Source: Sphaerolaimus hirsutus (Eukaryota; Nematoda; Chromadorea; Monhysterida; Sphaerolaimidae). Taken from it: a DNA stretch of 64,000 nucleotides. Numbering within the stretch: position 1 is the first letter of the stretch; each line of letters begins with the position of its first letter. Below the pieces are notes generated by a model, which made no database searches, was not told the origin of the DNA, and worked only from the letters and a program-made list of their open reading frames with translations. This document shows, in pieces, positions 45,541 through 57,112 of the stretch. Made by a program: the position numbers and the translations under genes. The DNA is taken from assembly GCA_964036195.1 (NCBI GenBank), contig OZ038454.1, forward strand, positions 29,746,315-29,810,314. Reading direction: 5' to 3'.

Positions 45541-47060
45541 AGCTGTGTTTACAGGATTTAGAGGGGGTCCCCATGGGGTGCCATTTTTGGGGGGTCTCCA
45601 GGGGGTGCCATTTTCTGGAGGTACATATGGGGGTGCCATTTCAAGGGGGTCCACATGGGATGCCATTTTTTGGGTGGTCCCCAGGGGTGCCATTTTTTGG
45701 TGGTCCTCAGGGGGGTGCTATATTTTTTTTTGCGGGGGGGGGGGGGGGTCCATATGGGGTGCCATTTTGAGGGGGGGTCCCCAGGGGGGTGCCATTTTTG
45801 GAGAGTCCCCAGGGGGAGCCAACTTTGGGTGGGTCCCCAGGGGGTGCCATTTTTGTGGGGGTTCCTAGGGGGTGCCATGTTTGGGGGGTCCCCAGGGGGT
45901 GCTATTTTTGGGGGGTCCCAAGGGGGTGCCATTTTTAGGGGGTCCCTAAGGGGTGCCATTTTCTGGTGGTCCTCAGGGGGTGCCATATTTGTGGGGCCCT
46001 AGGGGGTCCCATTTTTGGGCGGTTCCCAGGGGGTGCCACTTTTGGGGGGTTCCCCAGGGGGTGCCATTTGGAGGGGGGTCCCCATTGGGGTGTCAGTTTT
46101 TGCAAGCCTCTGAGAAGTGGGTACCTAAAGCAGGATTCTCTCCAACCTTCAGTTGGGTTTTGTAGAGTCACCAGGGGGAGCCAACTTTGGGTGGGTCCCC
46201 AGGGGGTGCCATTTTTGTGGGGGTTCCTAGGGGGTGCCATGTTTGGGGGGTCCCCAGGGGTGCTATTTTTGGGGGGTCCCTAAGGGGTGCCATTTTTGGG
46301 GGGTCCCTAAGGGGTGCCATTTTTTGCTGGTCCTCAGGGGGTGCCATATTTGTGGGGCCCTAGGGGGTCCCATTTTTGGGCGGTTCCCAGGGGGTGCCAC
46401 TTTTGGGAGGTTCCCCAGGGGGTGCCATTTGGAGGGGGGTCCCCATTGGGGTGTCAGTTTTTGCAAGCCTCTGAGTAGTGGGTACCTATAGCAGGATTCT
46501 CTCCAACCTTCAGTTGGGTTTTGTGGTTCTCTACAATTTATACCACAAGGATTTACAAACACAAAAAGAACAGCAAAGCACAAATGTAACCAATTGAAGA
46601 TTACAACAAAGTTTGACACCTTGCAAAAACCACACTATCATATCACAAAACCTATACCACACAGAATGCACAGGGTCCCCAGGGGGGTGCCATTTTTGGA
46701 GAGTCCCCAGGGGGAGCCAACTTTGGGTGGGTCCCCAGGGGGTGCCATTTTTGTGGGGGTTCCTAGGGGGTGCCATGTTTGGGGGGTCCCCAGGGGGTGC
46801 TATTTTTATGGGGTCCCAAGGGGGTGCCATTTTTGGGGGGGCCCTAAGGGGTGCCATTTTCTGGTGGTCCTCAGGGGGTGCCATATTTGTGGGGCCCTAG
46901 GGGGTCCCATTTTTGGGCGGTTCCCAGGGGGTGCCACTTTTGGGAGGTTCCCCAGGGGGTGCCATTTGGAGGGGGGTCCCCATTGGGGTGTCAGTTTTTG
47001 CAAGCCTCTGAGTAGTGGGTACCTATAGCAGGATTCTCTCCAACCTTCAGTTGGGTTTTG
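45541..47060. repeat. G-run tandem array (GGTGCCATTTTTGGGGGGTC)
   Basis: About 30-base units of GGGGTGCCATTTTTGG with CCCCAGG. Many G4 and longer runs on the plus strand could support quadruplexes. Proline/tryptophan-rich frames on the other strand follow the repeat period and are not genes. Confidence 0.95.
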
Positions 47061-47476
47061 TGGTTCTCTACAATTTATACCACAAGGATTTACAAACACA
47101 AAAAGAACAGCAAAGCACAAATGTAACCAATTGAAGATTACAACAAAGTTTGACACCTTGCAAAAACCACACTATCATATCACAAAACCTATACCACACA
47201 GATTGCACACTGCACACCATCATACCAAATCGCAAACTGTCTACATTTTACTACCGAGTTTCATGCCCAACCATTTTACAGAAGTTTACAAAAATCCATT
47301 CCAAAACATTGCATCTTTGGTATTGGTCTTGTTATTGTTGGTAGATTACATACCGCATTTCAAAACACATGCCTAGCATGTGGGCAAACTTAACTAAAGT
47401 ATCATATTTTCTCCAATGGTATTAATTGTAGAGAACCACAAAACCCGACCGAAGGTCGGAGAGAATCCTGCTAGTT
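46126..47476. repeat. 537-bp duplication and inverted GCAGGATTCTCTCC ends
   Basis: CTCCAACCTTCAGTTGGGTT at 46,501 recurs at 47,038 (shift 537) with the following 150 bases. The complement, GGTCGGAGAGAATCCTGC, lies at 47,452-47,469, so the unit resembles a TA-flanked TIR element duplicated together with the G-run array. A partial third end is at 46,130. Confidence 0.8.
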
Positions 47477-47479
47477 AAA

Positions 47480-48235
47480 AACAATGACGGTGTTGTGTAG
47501 AACAGGGTTTGTACCATCTACGTACTTAGTCTGTAGACTCTTATACATGGTGGTTTTTGTCACTATGGTGGTATAAGTACATAGAGTCTTAAAAAATACA
47601 TTTTTGTTGCATTTTTTGACATCTGTGATTCTTGACTACAAACAACAATTTATACTGGGATTTCGAAAAATTTCTGGCAAAATTATACACCCCCCTCGAA
47701 ATACCCACCCTCGTTTAACCCCCCCCCCCCCCCCCAAGTATTGACACTGAAAAAATAATATGGTATTTGATGCCAATTTTGTATTTTATGCTGATATTTT
47801 ATTTGACGCCAATTTTTAAATTGTTGCTTTTATTGCCTTTGCTCTGTTGGTGAATTAAATGTATCAATGTGTGAATTAAATGAAGAAGCAGCACACTGGT
47901 TTGCATAACTCCTTCCACCATTTTGAATGCTAATTTATGGTAAACATAAGGTTAAAACAACTGAGCAGAACATGAAGACAGTCCAAATTCTGTGTTTAAA
48001 GCTTCAGATTCAATATTTTTCCAAAAAGATTCGAAAATTATTTGAAAAAATTCGAAAACTAGCCAAAACAATTCGAAAATTGCCAAAAAAGATTCGAAAA
48101 TTCGAAATTAGAAAATTAAATTCGAAATTCGAAAATTATTTTGAAGAAAAATTCGAAAATTCGAAAATTCACTTCAGAAAAAACACTTAAAAATTTAAAT
48201 ACTTTTTTTTCGACTGTTTGCCATCGTTAATTGCG
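47480..48235. repeat. TACCGTATT-family remnant and ATTCGAAAA element
   Basis: CCCCCTCGAAATACCC at 47,690, then AAAAATTCGAAAATT words ending TTTGCCATCGTTAATTG. Confidence 0.55.
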
Positions 48236-48564
48236 AGTAACAATGGCCAAAAAAGATTCGAAAATTCAAAAACATTTTCGAATTATCGAATTTTTTTGGA
48301 ATTTTCAAATTTTTATTTCACCCCTAGAAAAAACACTAAAAAATCGATTTATTTTTCAAAAAATTCGAAAATTTGAAAATTCGAAAATTCGAAAATAGTT
48401 TTCGAATTTTTCAGGCAATTCAAGGCAAAAAAACGCATTCTTAAGTTCAACGTGCCAAATAAAGCGACAATTGATATGTGGCGCGTATGAAAAAGCGAAA
48501 CGTAACAAAAAAATTGAAATGTCATCCGCGGCGGAAGAGACAGACTTCGACACATCCGTTTTTA

Positions 48565-48917
48565 TACCGTATTTCCTTGAAATATCCCCTCCCATCAAAA
48601 TACCCCCCTCAATATATTCCCCATGAATTTATAACCCCCCTCGAAATACCGCCCCCAAATTTGGTGTATAGAGAACGTTTGTGTGGTTTGTTATCTGGGA
48701 AACACGTTAAAAACAATGACTGTGTTGCGTTAGAACAGTGTTTGTACCGTCTACGTACTTATATAAGTCTATAGAGTCTTATAAATGGCGGTTTTTGTTG
48801 CCTTTTTTACATCTGTGTTACTTACAAAAAAAAACAATTTAGCACTGAGCATCAGAAAAATCTCTGGCAAAGTAATAGACCCCCAGGGGGGGGGGGTTAA
48901 TTCAAGGAAATACGGTA
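48565..48917. mobile_element. TACCGTATT-family MITE
   Basis: Starts TACCGTATTTCCTTGAAATA and ends TTCAAGGAAATACGGTA. Confidence 0.8.
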
Positions 48918-49400
48918 TTCGATGCCAATATTTGATTTGATGCCAATATTCTATTTGATGCCAATATTTTATTTGACACCGATTTTTAAATTGTTGTTTT
49001 TATAGCCTTTGCTGCGTTGGTGAATTGAATGTGTCAATGTGTGAATTAAATGAAGAAGCAAGACACTGGTATGTATAACTCCTTCCGCCATTTTTAATGC
49101 TAAATTATGGTAAAAATAAAGTTATAAAAACTGAGGAGAATATGAAAACAGTCCAAATAATGTGTTTAAAGCTTCAGATTCAATACTTTTCCAAAAAAAT
49201 TCGAAAATTATTTGAAAAAATTCGAAAACTGGCCAAAAAAATTCGAAAATTGCTAAAAAAGATTCGAAAATTCGAAAATTAAATTCGAAATTCGAAAATT
49301 AATGTGGGGAAAAATTCGAAAATTCGAAAATTAATTTTAGAAAAAACAATTAAAAATTTAAATACTTTTTTCTCGGGGGTTTGCCATCGTTAATTGCAAG
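48918..49400. repeat. Direct duplicate of 47,780-48,235
   Basis: ATTTGATGCCAATATT, AATGAAGAAGCA and ATTCGAAAATT blocks recur in the same order and end TTTGCCATCGTTAATTGC, about 1.15 kb downstream of the first copy. Confidence 0.7.
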
Positions 49401-49702
49401 GAAATACGGAAGGTACTTCATGCCGGTACTTCATACCACAGCAACAATACAACACAATGCATTTGAATGCTGTTCGTCGGCTCGTCATCAAAAACCAGTT
49501 GACATAAAATGTCGTTGAAAACTAGTGCGTGTAGTCCCATTTTTTGGTAAAAGTTTTGAATATCCTTGCAATTGCATGGACATGGTTTACAAAATAAGCA
49601 AGTAGAGGGTTTGTTCTTCCTGTAACACACTAACAGTAACACATTTTCTTATGTAACTCATGCAGGCAAGGTCTTTTTACATAAGAAAAATGATTATTTT
49701 TT

Positions 49703-50775
49703 GTAGTACTTGGCGCTTTTTTGGCGCTTTATAAAACACTAGCGCCAAGCGCCAATGGCGCCACAACATTATAGCGCCGAGCGCCAAAAGCGCCATGGCG
49801 CTTTTCGGTAGCACAGCCAACGATGGGTAAGTTCTCCAAAAAAAACACTTTCTGTGTTTTGAGTTTTTTTTTCGAAAAAAAACTTGAGTAACTCTGTTTT
49901 TATTTCTGTGTTTTTTGTTAAAACTCTAGTTTTTTTTAGTTTTTTTGAAAAAACTTGAGTTTTCCCCCAAAAAATTCTGATTTACAGCATTTTGATGTGG
50001 AAACAGTGTTCTTATAAAATATTGGTTTTGCACATGTTTTAACCCCACATAACATCTGTGTATTCATTCAAGTGTCGGAAAAGTCCATAAAAATGTCCTC
50101 AATGAGGACATCCACCCACATCACAACACCAGCATCAACAAAATGCTCACAAACAACAATTTACGCACTACTCCAAAATTCTTCAATGGATGTGCACTGT
50201 ATGGAAGACTACAGAATTGATTTGAACTACAACTATATTCAAACATGTCCACCAGGAGATGTGCATGCCATCTTTAATTTATTTTTTGTTCCATCATAAA
50301 ATATGAATACATTATGTACATATTTACATGCTTTACATGCATATCTTATCTTGTTTAGTTTAACTGAATTCATGTGCATTCTGAAAATGTGTTCAACCAC
50401 TTCGCTGAAAAAACTCAAAAAACTTTTCTGTGTTTCCGTGTTTCTGTGTTCTCCAAAAAAAACTCATTTGAGTTTTGAGTTTTTCAAAATTTGTGAGTTT
50501 CCGTGTTTCTGTGTAAAACAAAAACACAGAAACTCAATGAGTTTCTGTGTTCAATTTCTGTGTTTTTTCCATCGTTGAGCACAGCGCCAAGCGCCAATGG
50601 CGCCACAGCAAAAAGGCGCCAAGCGCCAATGGCGCCACAGCAAAAAGGCGCCAAGCGCCAAAAGCGCCATGGCGCTTTTTGCTTTGGCGCTAGCGCCAAG
50701 CGCCAGCGCCATGGCGCATTTTGCTTTTGCGCTAGCGCCAAGCGCCAGCGCCATGGCGCTTTTACATCACTACTG
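49703..50775. mobile_element. GGCGCC-rich element split by a CAACGATGG element
   Basis: Left half to CGGTAGCACAGC, right half from AGCACAGCGCCAAGCGCC, ending GCGCTTTTACATCACTA. Confidence 0.8.
49818..50577. mobile_element. hAT-like element, CAACGATGG TIR, 760 bp
   Basis: Starts CAACGATGGGTAAGTTC and ends TTTTTTCCATCGTTG, with an exact 8-bp duplication AGCACAGC. The sub-terminal TTTCTGTGTTTTGAGTTT repeats are inverted at the other end. Confidence 0.9.
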
Positions 50776-50789
50776 ACAATATAATAAAC

Positions 50790-51095
50790 ACCCTGGAAAC
50801 AGATTTAATTCTCCCCACAGATTTTGTAGTATAGGGCATACGCACCATAGATTTTCAACGTTCCCCCAGGTCGACGCACACGCACCGAGAGCAATGCAGT
50901 TGGTGAAATAAGGGAAAGTTTTCATCGACGTCGTCGATATTGCAATATGGGCGACTCCGAGGTAAACTTTCCTGTATTTCACGACCTGCCATGCTCTCGT
51001 GCGTGTGCGCCGACCTGGCGGAAGGTCGAAAATCTATCGTGCGTATGCCCTATACTACAAAATATGTGGGGAGAATTAAATCTGGTCCCAGGGAG
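50790..51095. repeat. Fold-back element
   Basis: Arms of about 115 bases, AGATTTAATTCTCCCCACAG ... and its complement ending GTGGGGAGAATTAAATCT, around a GACGTCGTCGATATTGC centre. Confidence 0.8.
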
Positions 51096-51243
51096 TATTT
51101 CCAGAAAACACGGTATATAATATTCATGATAATATGAGTTTTGTGGCTTGAGTCACCGTCAGAAAAAAATGGTATAGCACGTTTCCTTTCTGTAAATGCA
51201 TCCGAGTTGATAAATATATAGGCTGAAATACTGATTTTTCTTG

Positions 51244-51365
51244 TTGGCGCCATTCTGGCGCCTGGCGCCATTGTTTCTGGCGCCATTTGGCGCCCGGCGC
51301 CATATTTTCAGATGGCGCCATTGGCGCCTGGCGCCATGTTTTCTGGTGCCCTTTGGCAAGGCTTA
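51244..51365. repeat. TGGCGCC repeat fragment
   Basis: TTGGCGCCTGGCGCCAT words, related to the GGCGCC family but without clear ends. Confidence 0.5.
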
Positions 51366-51488
51366 TCCCTTGAAAATTGCCCGCTCGGGCCGACGTTCAA
51401 AGTGATGTTTCAAATGCGATTTTGGAGAAACCTAAAATGATGGAGATACCGGATGGATGGAGATACATTCGGAACTAGAACATTTGTA

Positions 51489-51660
51489 GGGTAATTGGGT
51501 GGGTAAAATTGGGAGGGTAAAATTGAGTGGTGATTCTGGGAGGGTAAAATTGGGAGGGTAATTGGAAGGGTAAAGTTGGGAGGGTAATTGGAAGGGTAAA
51601 ATTGGGAGGGTAATTGGAAGGGTAAAATTGGGAGGGTAATTGGGAGGGTAAAATTCTCCA
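51489..51660. repeat. GGGAGGGTAAAATT minisatellite
   Basis: Alternating GGGTAATTGGAAG and GGGTAAAATTGGGAG units, about 14-15 bases each. Confidence 0.9.
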
Positions 51661-52303
51661 GTGCCCCATAAGGACGGTGAATTCTCAAAAATATCAGTTT
51701 ATTTTCCAGCGGTCCACTCACAGGGGGGGTCGCCAAAGGGCTGAACCTTCCGTGAAAAGTAGTGAGGGGTGTCGTACTCGTGTACACCCCTCAAAATTTT
51801 GATCAATTCCCCCCAACAGTTTTAGATTAGCAGTCCGTTATACTGTAAAAACACGGGGTGCCAGATCTCGTTTTTTTACCTGTTTTTCCAAAAAAATCTT
51901 CACGTATACAGCGGCCCACACTCAGGTGAGTCGCCGCCCCCCCCCCCCCTGCAGTGTATAGTCGAAGCGGGGTCTAAAGTATATACCCCAAAAATTTCAA
52001 TTTTAACCCCCCCCCCTAGAACCGGAGTTATAGGCTCCGGAACCGACTCAACTTTTTGGTGCCGGACCTGGCGTGTCCCCTGTTGAAATGCTTCTAAATT
52101 TATGTGCCCAAATCGCAACTTTTTTTCTATGGCGACATTTTTCCTGGAGCTTTTTCATCACTAGATTGATTTCATACTGTATTTCTTATAATAGAATGGC
52201 ATACCTTAAAATGAACGGCACCTCCAATAGAACGCAGGTAGAAATAACATTGGGAGGCTGCCAAAATACCAAAAAATTCAAATGCGTGGGGAGAACGTCC
52301 GAG

Positions 52304-53159
52304 CAGAGTTAGAGTTGGAAAAACGTATTTACGTTTACCCGAAATACCCGGTTATTCGGGTATTTATACTTACGTTTACGTTTACGTTTTCCAAAAATAC
52401 CATTACGTTTTGTTACGTTTTCCTCACCAAAATACCCGGGTACTAGGGAAAACGTAAAAAAACTTGTGATCGTTCACGCGTGCACATGTTCTAATGAGCC
52501 GCACAACCTAAAAAGTGACTGCACGCTTGCACTTACACATGGAATGCTGGGTAGATATTCATAAATGTGTTCAAATGCTGAACACTTTTTGTTTGTTTGT
52601 GGAGTCTTTATAAATTTTTTTATGATGAATTCTGACGACGCACTTGCAACAACTGTGAAAAGCACACGTTTTAAAACTGGCAGAGTGAGTGCAAGCTCTG
52701 GATCCAATCCCAGACTCTGTAATATGCCCTGTAAAATGTAAAATTTCATGCAAATGTCAAAACTTATGTAAAGTGCTCAGCGAAATGGCAAAGATTTGCC
52801 ATTTTCCAGGGCATTTTGCATGACTTTAGACACTTTGCATGCCATTTGACATTTTCAAGGCATTTTACAGGGTCTGGGACTCCCCCAGAATCACCAGCGT
52901 AGTTGGATTGCACCACACTTAAAACAGAAAGTGGTGCAGATGGAGCGATTTACACATCTAAAGGTGAAAATAATGGTATTTTCCAAAGCACAATGGCAAA
53001 TACTGTGTGTAAGTAAAAATTATACGTTTATGTTTCTTTTTACGTATTCCTTGGTATTTTAAAAATACCTTACGTTTTAGTATTTATACTTTTGATTTGG
53101 AAAAGGTATTTACGTTTACGTTTACGTTTTCCAAAAATACCAGTATTTGCACAACTCTG
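52304..53159. mobile_element. hAT-like element, CAGAGTT...AACTCTG, 856 bp
   Basis: Exact 8-bp duplication CGTCCGAG at 52,296-52,303 and 53,160-53,167. Sub-terminal TTTACGTTTACGTTT repeats. It contains a nested TGTAAA-family copy at about 52,713-52,886. Confidence 0.9.
52713..52886. mobile_element. Copy of the introner-like TIR family nested in an hAT-like element
   Basis: ATCCCAGACTCTGTAATATG ... CAGGGTCTGGGACTCCCCCAG with an internal GCAAAGATTTGCC palindrome. Its ends match the tetraspanin intron. Confidence 0.7.
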
Positions 53160-53464
53160 CGTCCGAGGTGTTCAGAACTTGATTGAAGGGTTGTTTTCAC
53201 TTGTGGTGTTGTTTTTATTGATGCTCCGGATATTAAAATGTGCACAAAATGCACAAAATGTCACTAAACATACTGTGTTTCAAATGAAAAAATGTGTTAA
53301 AAAATTACAAAAAAAAATACAACGGCAGCCTCCAATAGAATGGCAGGTAAAAAGATGAAAAAAGGGGCTCTTCTATATTAGAAGAAATACGGTGGTATTT
53401 ATATTAGTTTTTTAGGTTTTTATTCAGATGGGTCGCGCTACATTCATTGTCAAGTGTGCCGTTC

Positions 53465-53652
53465 GTGAATAGCGTTCCAAAAACGAAATCGCTGAGAAAA
53501 TATAAATGAGAGATTTAATTATATTTTTTTCTCTTAAATAAAATATAATTAAATCTCTCTGAAAAAAAACTGAACAAAATATAATTAAATAATAGATTTT
53601 TCTATACTTAATTATATTTTTAAATATAAATGTCACAGAGATTTTTGGAACA
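53465..53652. repeat. AT-rich palindromic element, GTTCCAAAAA ends
   Basis: GCGTTCCAAAAACGAAATC ... GAGATTTTTGGAACAC with GAGAGATTTAATTATAT inside. Related to 13,860-14,475. Confidence 0.7.
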
Positions 53653-54023
53653 CTATTCGTGAAGTATATCGCTGGGTCGTTTACCGTCGCTCTACACATT
53701 TGCGTGTGTATTCACAACTGCGCGCGGCACCTTGCAGTTGGGGGGGGGGCTTTGTTTGCTTATTGCCAGCTCAAATACGTGTAAACATTGCGTGGCCCCA
53801 TTGTGCTGCACTGCGGGGAAATGTTCGAGGCAGGTACCTGGGCTAGCATTGAAAGATGGCTGATTTTGAGCAAATGTAATTAAATACCTACACCTGAATC
53901 AGAAAATTTCACCAAAACAGTAAATCTGTTTTTTTCAACAGGAATAAAATCTAAACGCGATATTTCTTACATTTTCTGCCATTTTTCATCTAGAGCCGCT
54001 CCCGAGATTTTTTCACGTACAGC

Positions 54024-54427
54024 TACCGTATTTCTTCTAATAGAAGAGCGCCGTTCTATTTTTTTCGTCAACTTTTTACCTGCCGTTCTATTGGAGGTGC
54101 CGTTCTATTGGACGCTGCCGTTCTATTTTTTTCACCATTTTTTTTCATAGATCTCTCAATTCAAAATAGCATTATTTTGAATGAAGCTTAGCATTTTTAG
54201 AATATCAGAGCATCAATTAGAGATTTAACACCTACTTGAATGCTATGCATATTCTCACCATCCGTTTTTGATTCATTTATGTGTTTTGAAACACCCCCAA
54301 CGCAACTCCTACCTATTGGTGGTGCCATTCAATTAGAGGCTGCCGTTCTATTGTTTTCATGAGCGCAAAAATGTGCCAAAACCTGCCCTTCTATTTGAGG
54401 TGCCGTTCTATTAGAAGGAATACGGTA
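54024..54427. mobile_element. CCGTTCTATT-type MITE with TACCGTATT ends
   Basis: Starts TACCGTATTTCTTCTAATAG and ends TTAGAAGGAATACGGTA. The interior repeats GCCGTTCTATTGGAGGTGCC. Confidence 0.85.
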
Positions 54428-55150
54428 ATCGCTTTTTTACTGTTTGCACCCAAGTTTGATGGAAGCGTGATCGGATCAAATGACGCTTATTCGAGGTTAA
54501 TAATTGTGGGTTGTTAAGTTTATCAAGTCACATAGGTACCTCCTAATTCGGATGGACTATTCTGTTAGCAAAATACCTTTTGCAAACAACGCTCTGCAGT
54601 TTTGAGTGCTTCTGAAATTCAACTGGACTTGATCGATTCACTATGGTTGATCTGGGCCAGTTCCGCAAGTGGACACGTCAAATGAGAAGTGAAAAGAACA
54701 AGAAAGAAAAAAGAAAAACGTGAAGGGTGAATTCTGTCTTAGACAGTATTGTTTCTGATAACGTTTACGATGATTCAGTGGTGTAGTATTTGATTGAATT
54801 ACTACAACATTATGTTGTAGTAATTCAATCAAATACTACAAGTGGGAAATGTGCCGATTGTTCGCTTCCATCGGAACTTTAGAATTGAAAGTTCAAACTT
54901 ATTCAAAAAACTTTACGCCAAAATATCACTTCGATTTTCACTTTTCATTTCACTTGTCCTCTTGCGGAAGTAGCACCTGGTTAGACTCGTGCAGCCAACC
55001 TCCCGTACAACAAATCCGTAACCTGGACGCCCAAACCCGCCACCTGGCAGCAGTCCCGCGCTTTGCAAAGTGGCATCCAAAATGTCAACCATTGAGTAAG
55101 AAATCTTATCGTTTTCTATTTTTATTGACACTTTGCTATTAAACATTTTA
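54428..55150. other. No supported gene; contains a perfect short palindrome
   Basis: At about 54,790-54,840 the sequence GTAGTATTTGATTGAATTAC is mirrored around ATGTTG. A fold-back relative of the 12.9-kb intron (GCCAGTTCCGCAAG) lies at 54,658. Confidence 0.5.
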
Positions 55151-55154
55151 CCAT

Positions 55155-55640
55155 AGTTGTTAAAACGTATTTACGTTTACTCAGAAAGTACTTATACTCG
55201 AGTACTGAGTAAATACATTTACGCATACTTTGAAAAAGAACCTGCACTCGCGTTTACGCAAACTTGTTTGAAGTACTCGAGTACAGAAAACGTATTTCCG
55301 TCAGGTTTTGTGATAGACTTATTCAAGGGATAGATTGGGGAAAGGGAGAAAAAAGTGAAAACTAGGGTGAAAAAATTCGAAAAATAGCTTAAAATCGCAA
55401 ATAACACATAACCTAGTGATTTTAGTGAATTTAGTGATTTTGAGTGGAAATTGGGGCAAAATTCCTCAAAAATTTTCACTTTTACGTTTTCTGGGCAGAA
55501 AAGTATTTAACTAATGTTTACTCATGAGTAAAAGTAAAAAAATTACTTTACGTTTTCTGTACTCGGGGTGTGAGTAAAGACTAAATACTTAACGTTTACG
55601 TATACTTTGAAAGAAGTTGAGTACTTTTAACAACTGAGCA
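55155..55640. mobile_element. hAT-like element, AGTTGTTAAAA...TTTTAACAACT
   Basis: Starts TAGTTGTTAAAACGTATTT and ends AGTACTTTTAACAACTGAGC. ACTCGAGTACTGAGTAAATA words inside. Related to 28,040-28,530. Confidence 0.7.
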
Positions 55641-55667
55641 TTTTACACGGTGCGGGACGGCCGCCAG

Positions 55668-57112
55668 CCGAGAGCGCGATTGTCCGCCGCCGCGGCAGCT
55701 CGACGCCCGAACGGCGCTGCGGCGCGGCGACGCGGCCCAAAGTGGCACTAGAGCGGGCGCGAGTATGCGAAGGAACGCAAATGCCCCCGTCGGAAGTGCG
55801 GACCTGCGCCGCCGCGCCGCTGTTTGGATTGCATCGAGTCGGATCGAGTCGAAACGGACGTCGCGGCCGCATTCGATCCACTGTGCACGTGGACGCCCTG
55901 CACCCGAGTCGCTCGCAAACTTCTGGCTCAGACCTCGCGTGCTAGAAATCACGTCAATTTTTTTGATTTTGTTTTTACTATAAATTACTTTTTTGATGTC
56001 TATGTTTTTCTAAAAGCAGTCTTCGAATTTTTTATTTTTTCAATATTGGATTATTGTATTTTCGATATTTTTGAGTAATTTTGGGCTCATTTTTATGTTT
56101 TACGGGTGCGCTTCCGGTGTTGGTCTGTTGCCACGGAACTAGTTGCACATTTTTTGCCATGAATAGATCCATGTCAAATTGAAGTTTTTACCATATTGTG
56201 TTTTTTGCATTTTACGTGAATTTTGCACCAAAATACCGGAAAAAATTGGACACACTTTCCGAAATTTCAAATTTCTCCAGAAAATCTCATTTCAAGTGTT
56301 TCTTCTCACCCTGGAAAAAAATTCGAAAAAGCTTTCTAATTTCAACAAAACATTTTCCATCGCCAGTAGGTGCTGACCTCAGTGGCCATTCTGCAGCCGC
56401 TACATACTTTTGGGCGCCCGCAAATGGACACTTGCAGCAGACCCACGCTGCTTTACTATCAGCAGTCGCAAAGCCGTCCGAACAGGCCTTCAGGGGGCAG
56501 TCCCGAGCCCTGTAAAGTGTGAAGTAAAGTGTCAAATGTAAAGTCAAATGCAAAGTAAACTGCCAAAAGTAAAGTAAAGTGTCAAATGTAAAATCAAATG
56601 CAAAGTTAAGTGTCAATCAAAACAAAAAAGAAAAGAATTTATTACTCAACTTTGCATGCCAATTGGCAGTTTACTTTGCATTAGACTTTACATTTGACCC
56701 TTTACTTAACACTTTACAGGGCTTGGGACTGCCACCAGGTGTTTATCAGCGGCAGCGTCAGGTGTTTCATGCGCGCTACCTCACTTGGCTGCTGCTATTG
56801 CTCAATGTCATCACTTTGGTATGTGCTTTTGAGTGTGAGCATGTGTCTGTCTGGTGTCAGTCCCGCACCCTGTAAAATGTAAGGTCAAATTGTAGGTAGA
56901 AATATGGCTAGCTAATCATGCGTAAAAACATAACGACAATTTTGTGCAGACACTCCGACGACTCGAGAACGACCATATGCGACCGAATGACGACCCGCGG
57001 TGCACAGGGAAGTCACAGTGAACGTGCGGTTCGCTGTGCACTGCAAATCCGCCAACGAAGCCGCAGCCCCAGGACGGTACGCCCGAATGGACACTTCTGC
57101 GGCCATGAAATT
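55668..57112 (+). other. GC-rich coding-like islands, strand and frame unresolved
   Basis: Four islands stand out from the AT-rich background: 55,668-55,945, 56,380-56,508, 56,742-56,861 and 56,940-57,112. Plausible acceptors precede three of them on the plus strand (GGCCGCCAG, ATTCTGCAG, GCCACCAG), and the third has the donor-like TCTG|GTGTCAGTCCC. One frame of the third island gives a membrane helix (RYLTWLLLLLNVITLV). The second and fourth read openly on both strands and codon bias does not decide between them. The 56,509-56,741 spacer is a TGTAAA-family TIR element. I do not recognise a product. The retroelement begins just after the last island, which it may interrupt. Confidence 0.35.
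56509..56741 (+). mobile_element. TGTAAA/TTTACA TIR element between two coding-like islands
   Basis: GGGGCAGTCCCGAGCCCTG ... CAGGGCTTGGGACTGCCACCAG. Internal units AAGTGTCAAATGTAAAG are repeated and inverted. The same family as 37,511-37,701. Confidence 0.65.

Larger units (their letters stand above)
52168..53394. mobile_element. CCGTTCTATT-type MITE split by an hAT-like insertion
   Basis: Left part TACTGTATTTCTTATAATAG with CCAATAGAAC words; right part resumes at 53,160 and ends TATTAGAAGAAATACGGT. The insertion 52,304-53,159 accounts for the gap. Confidence 0.7.

Noticed and set aside
45412-47156. Long Pro/Trp/Lys-rich and Gly-rich frames on both strands
   Set aside because: They follow the ~30-base G-run repeat and have no start context, splice sites or family similarity.
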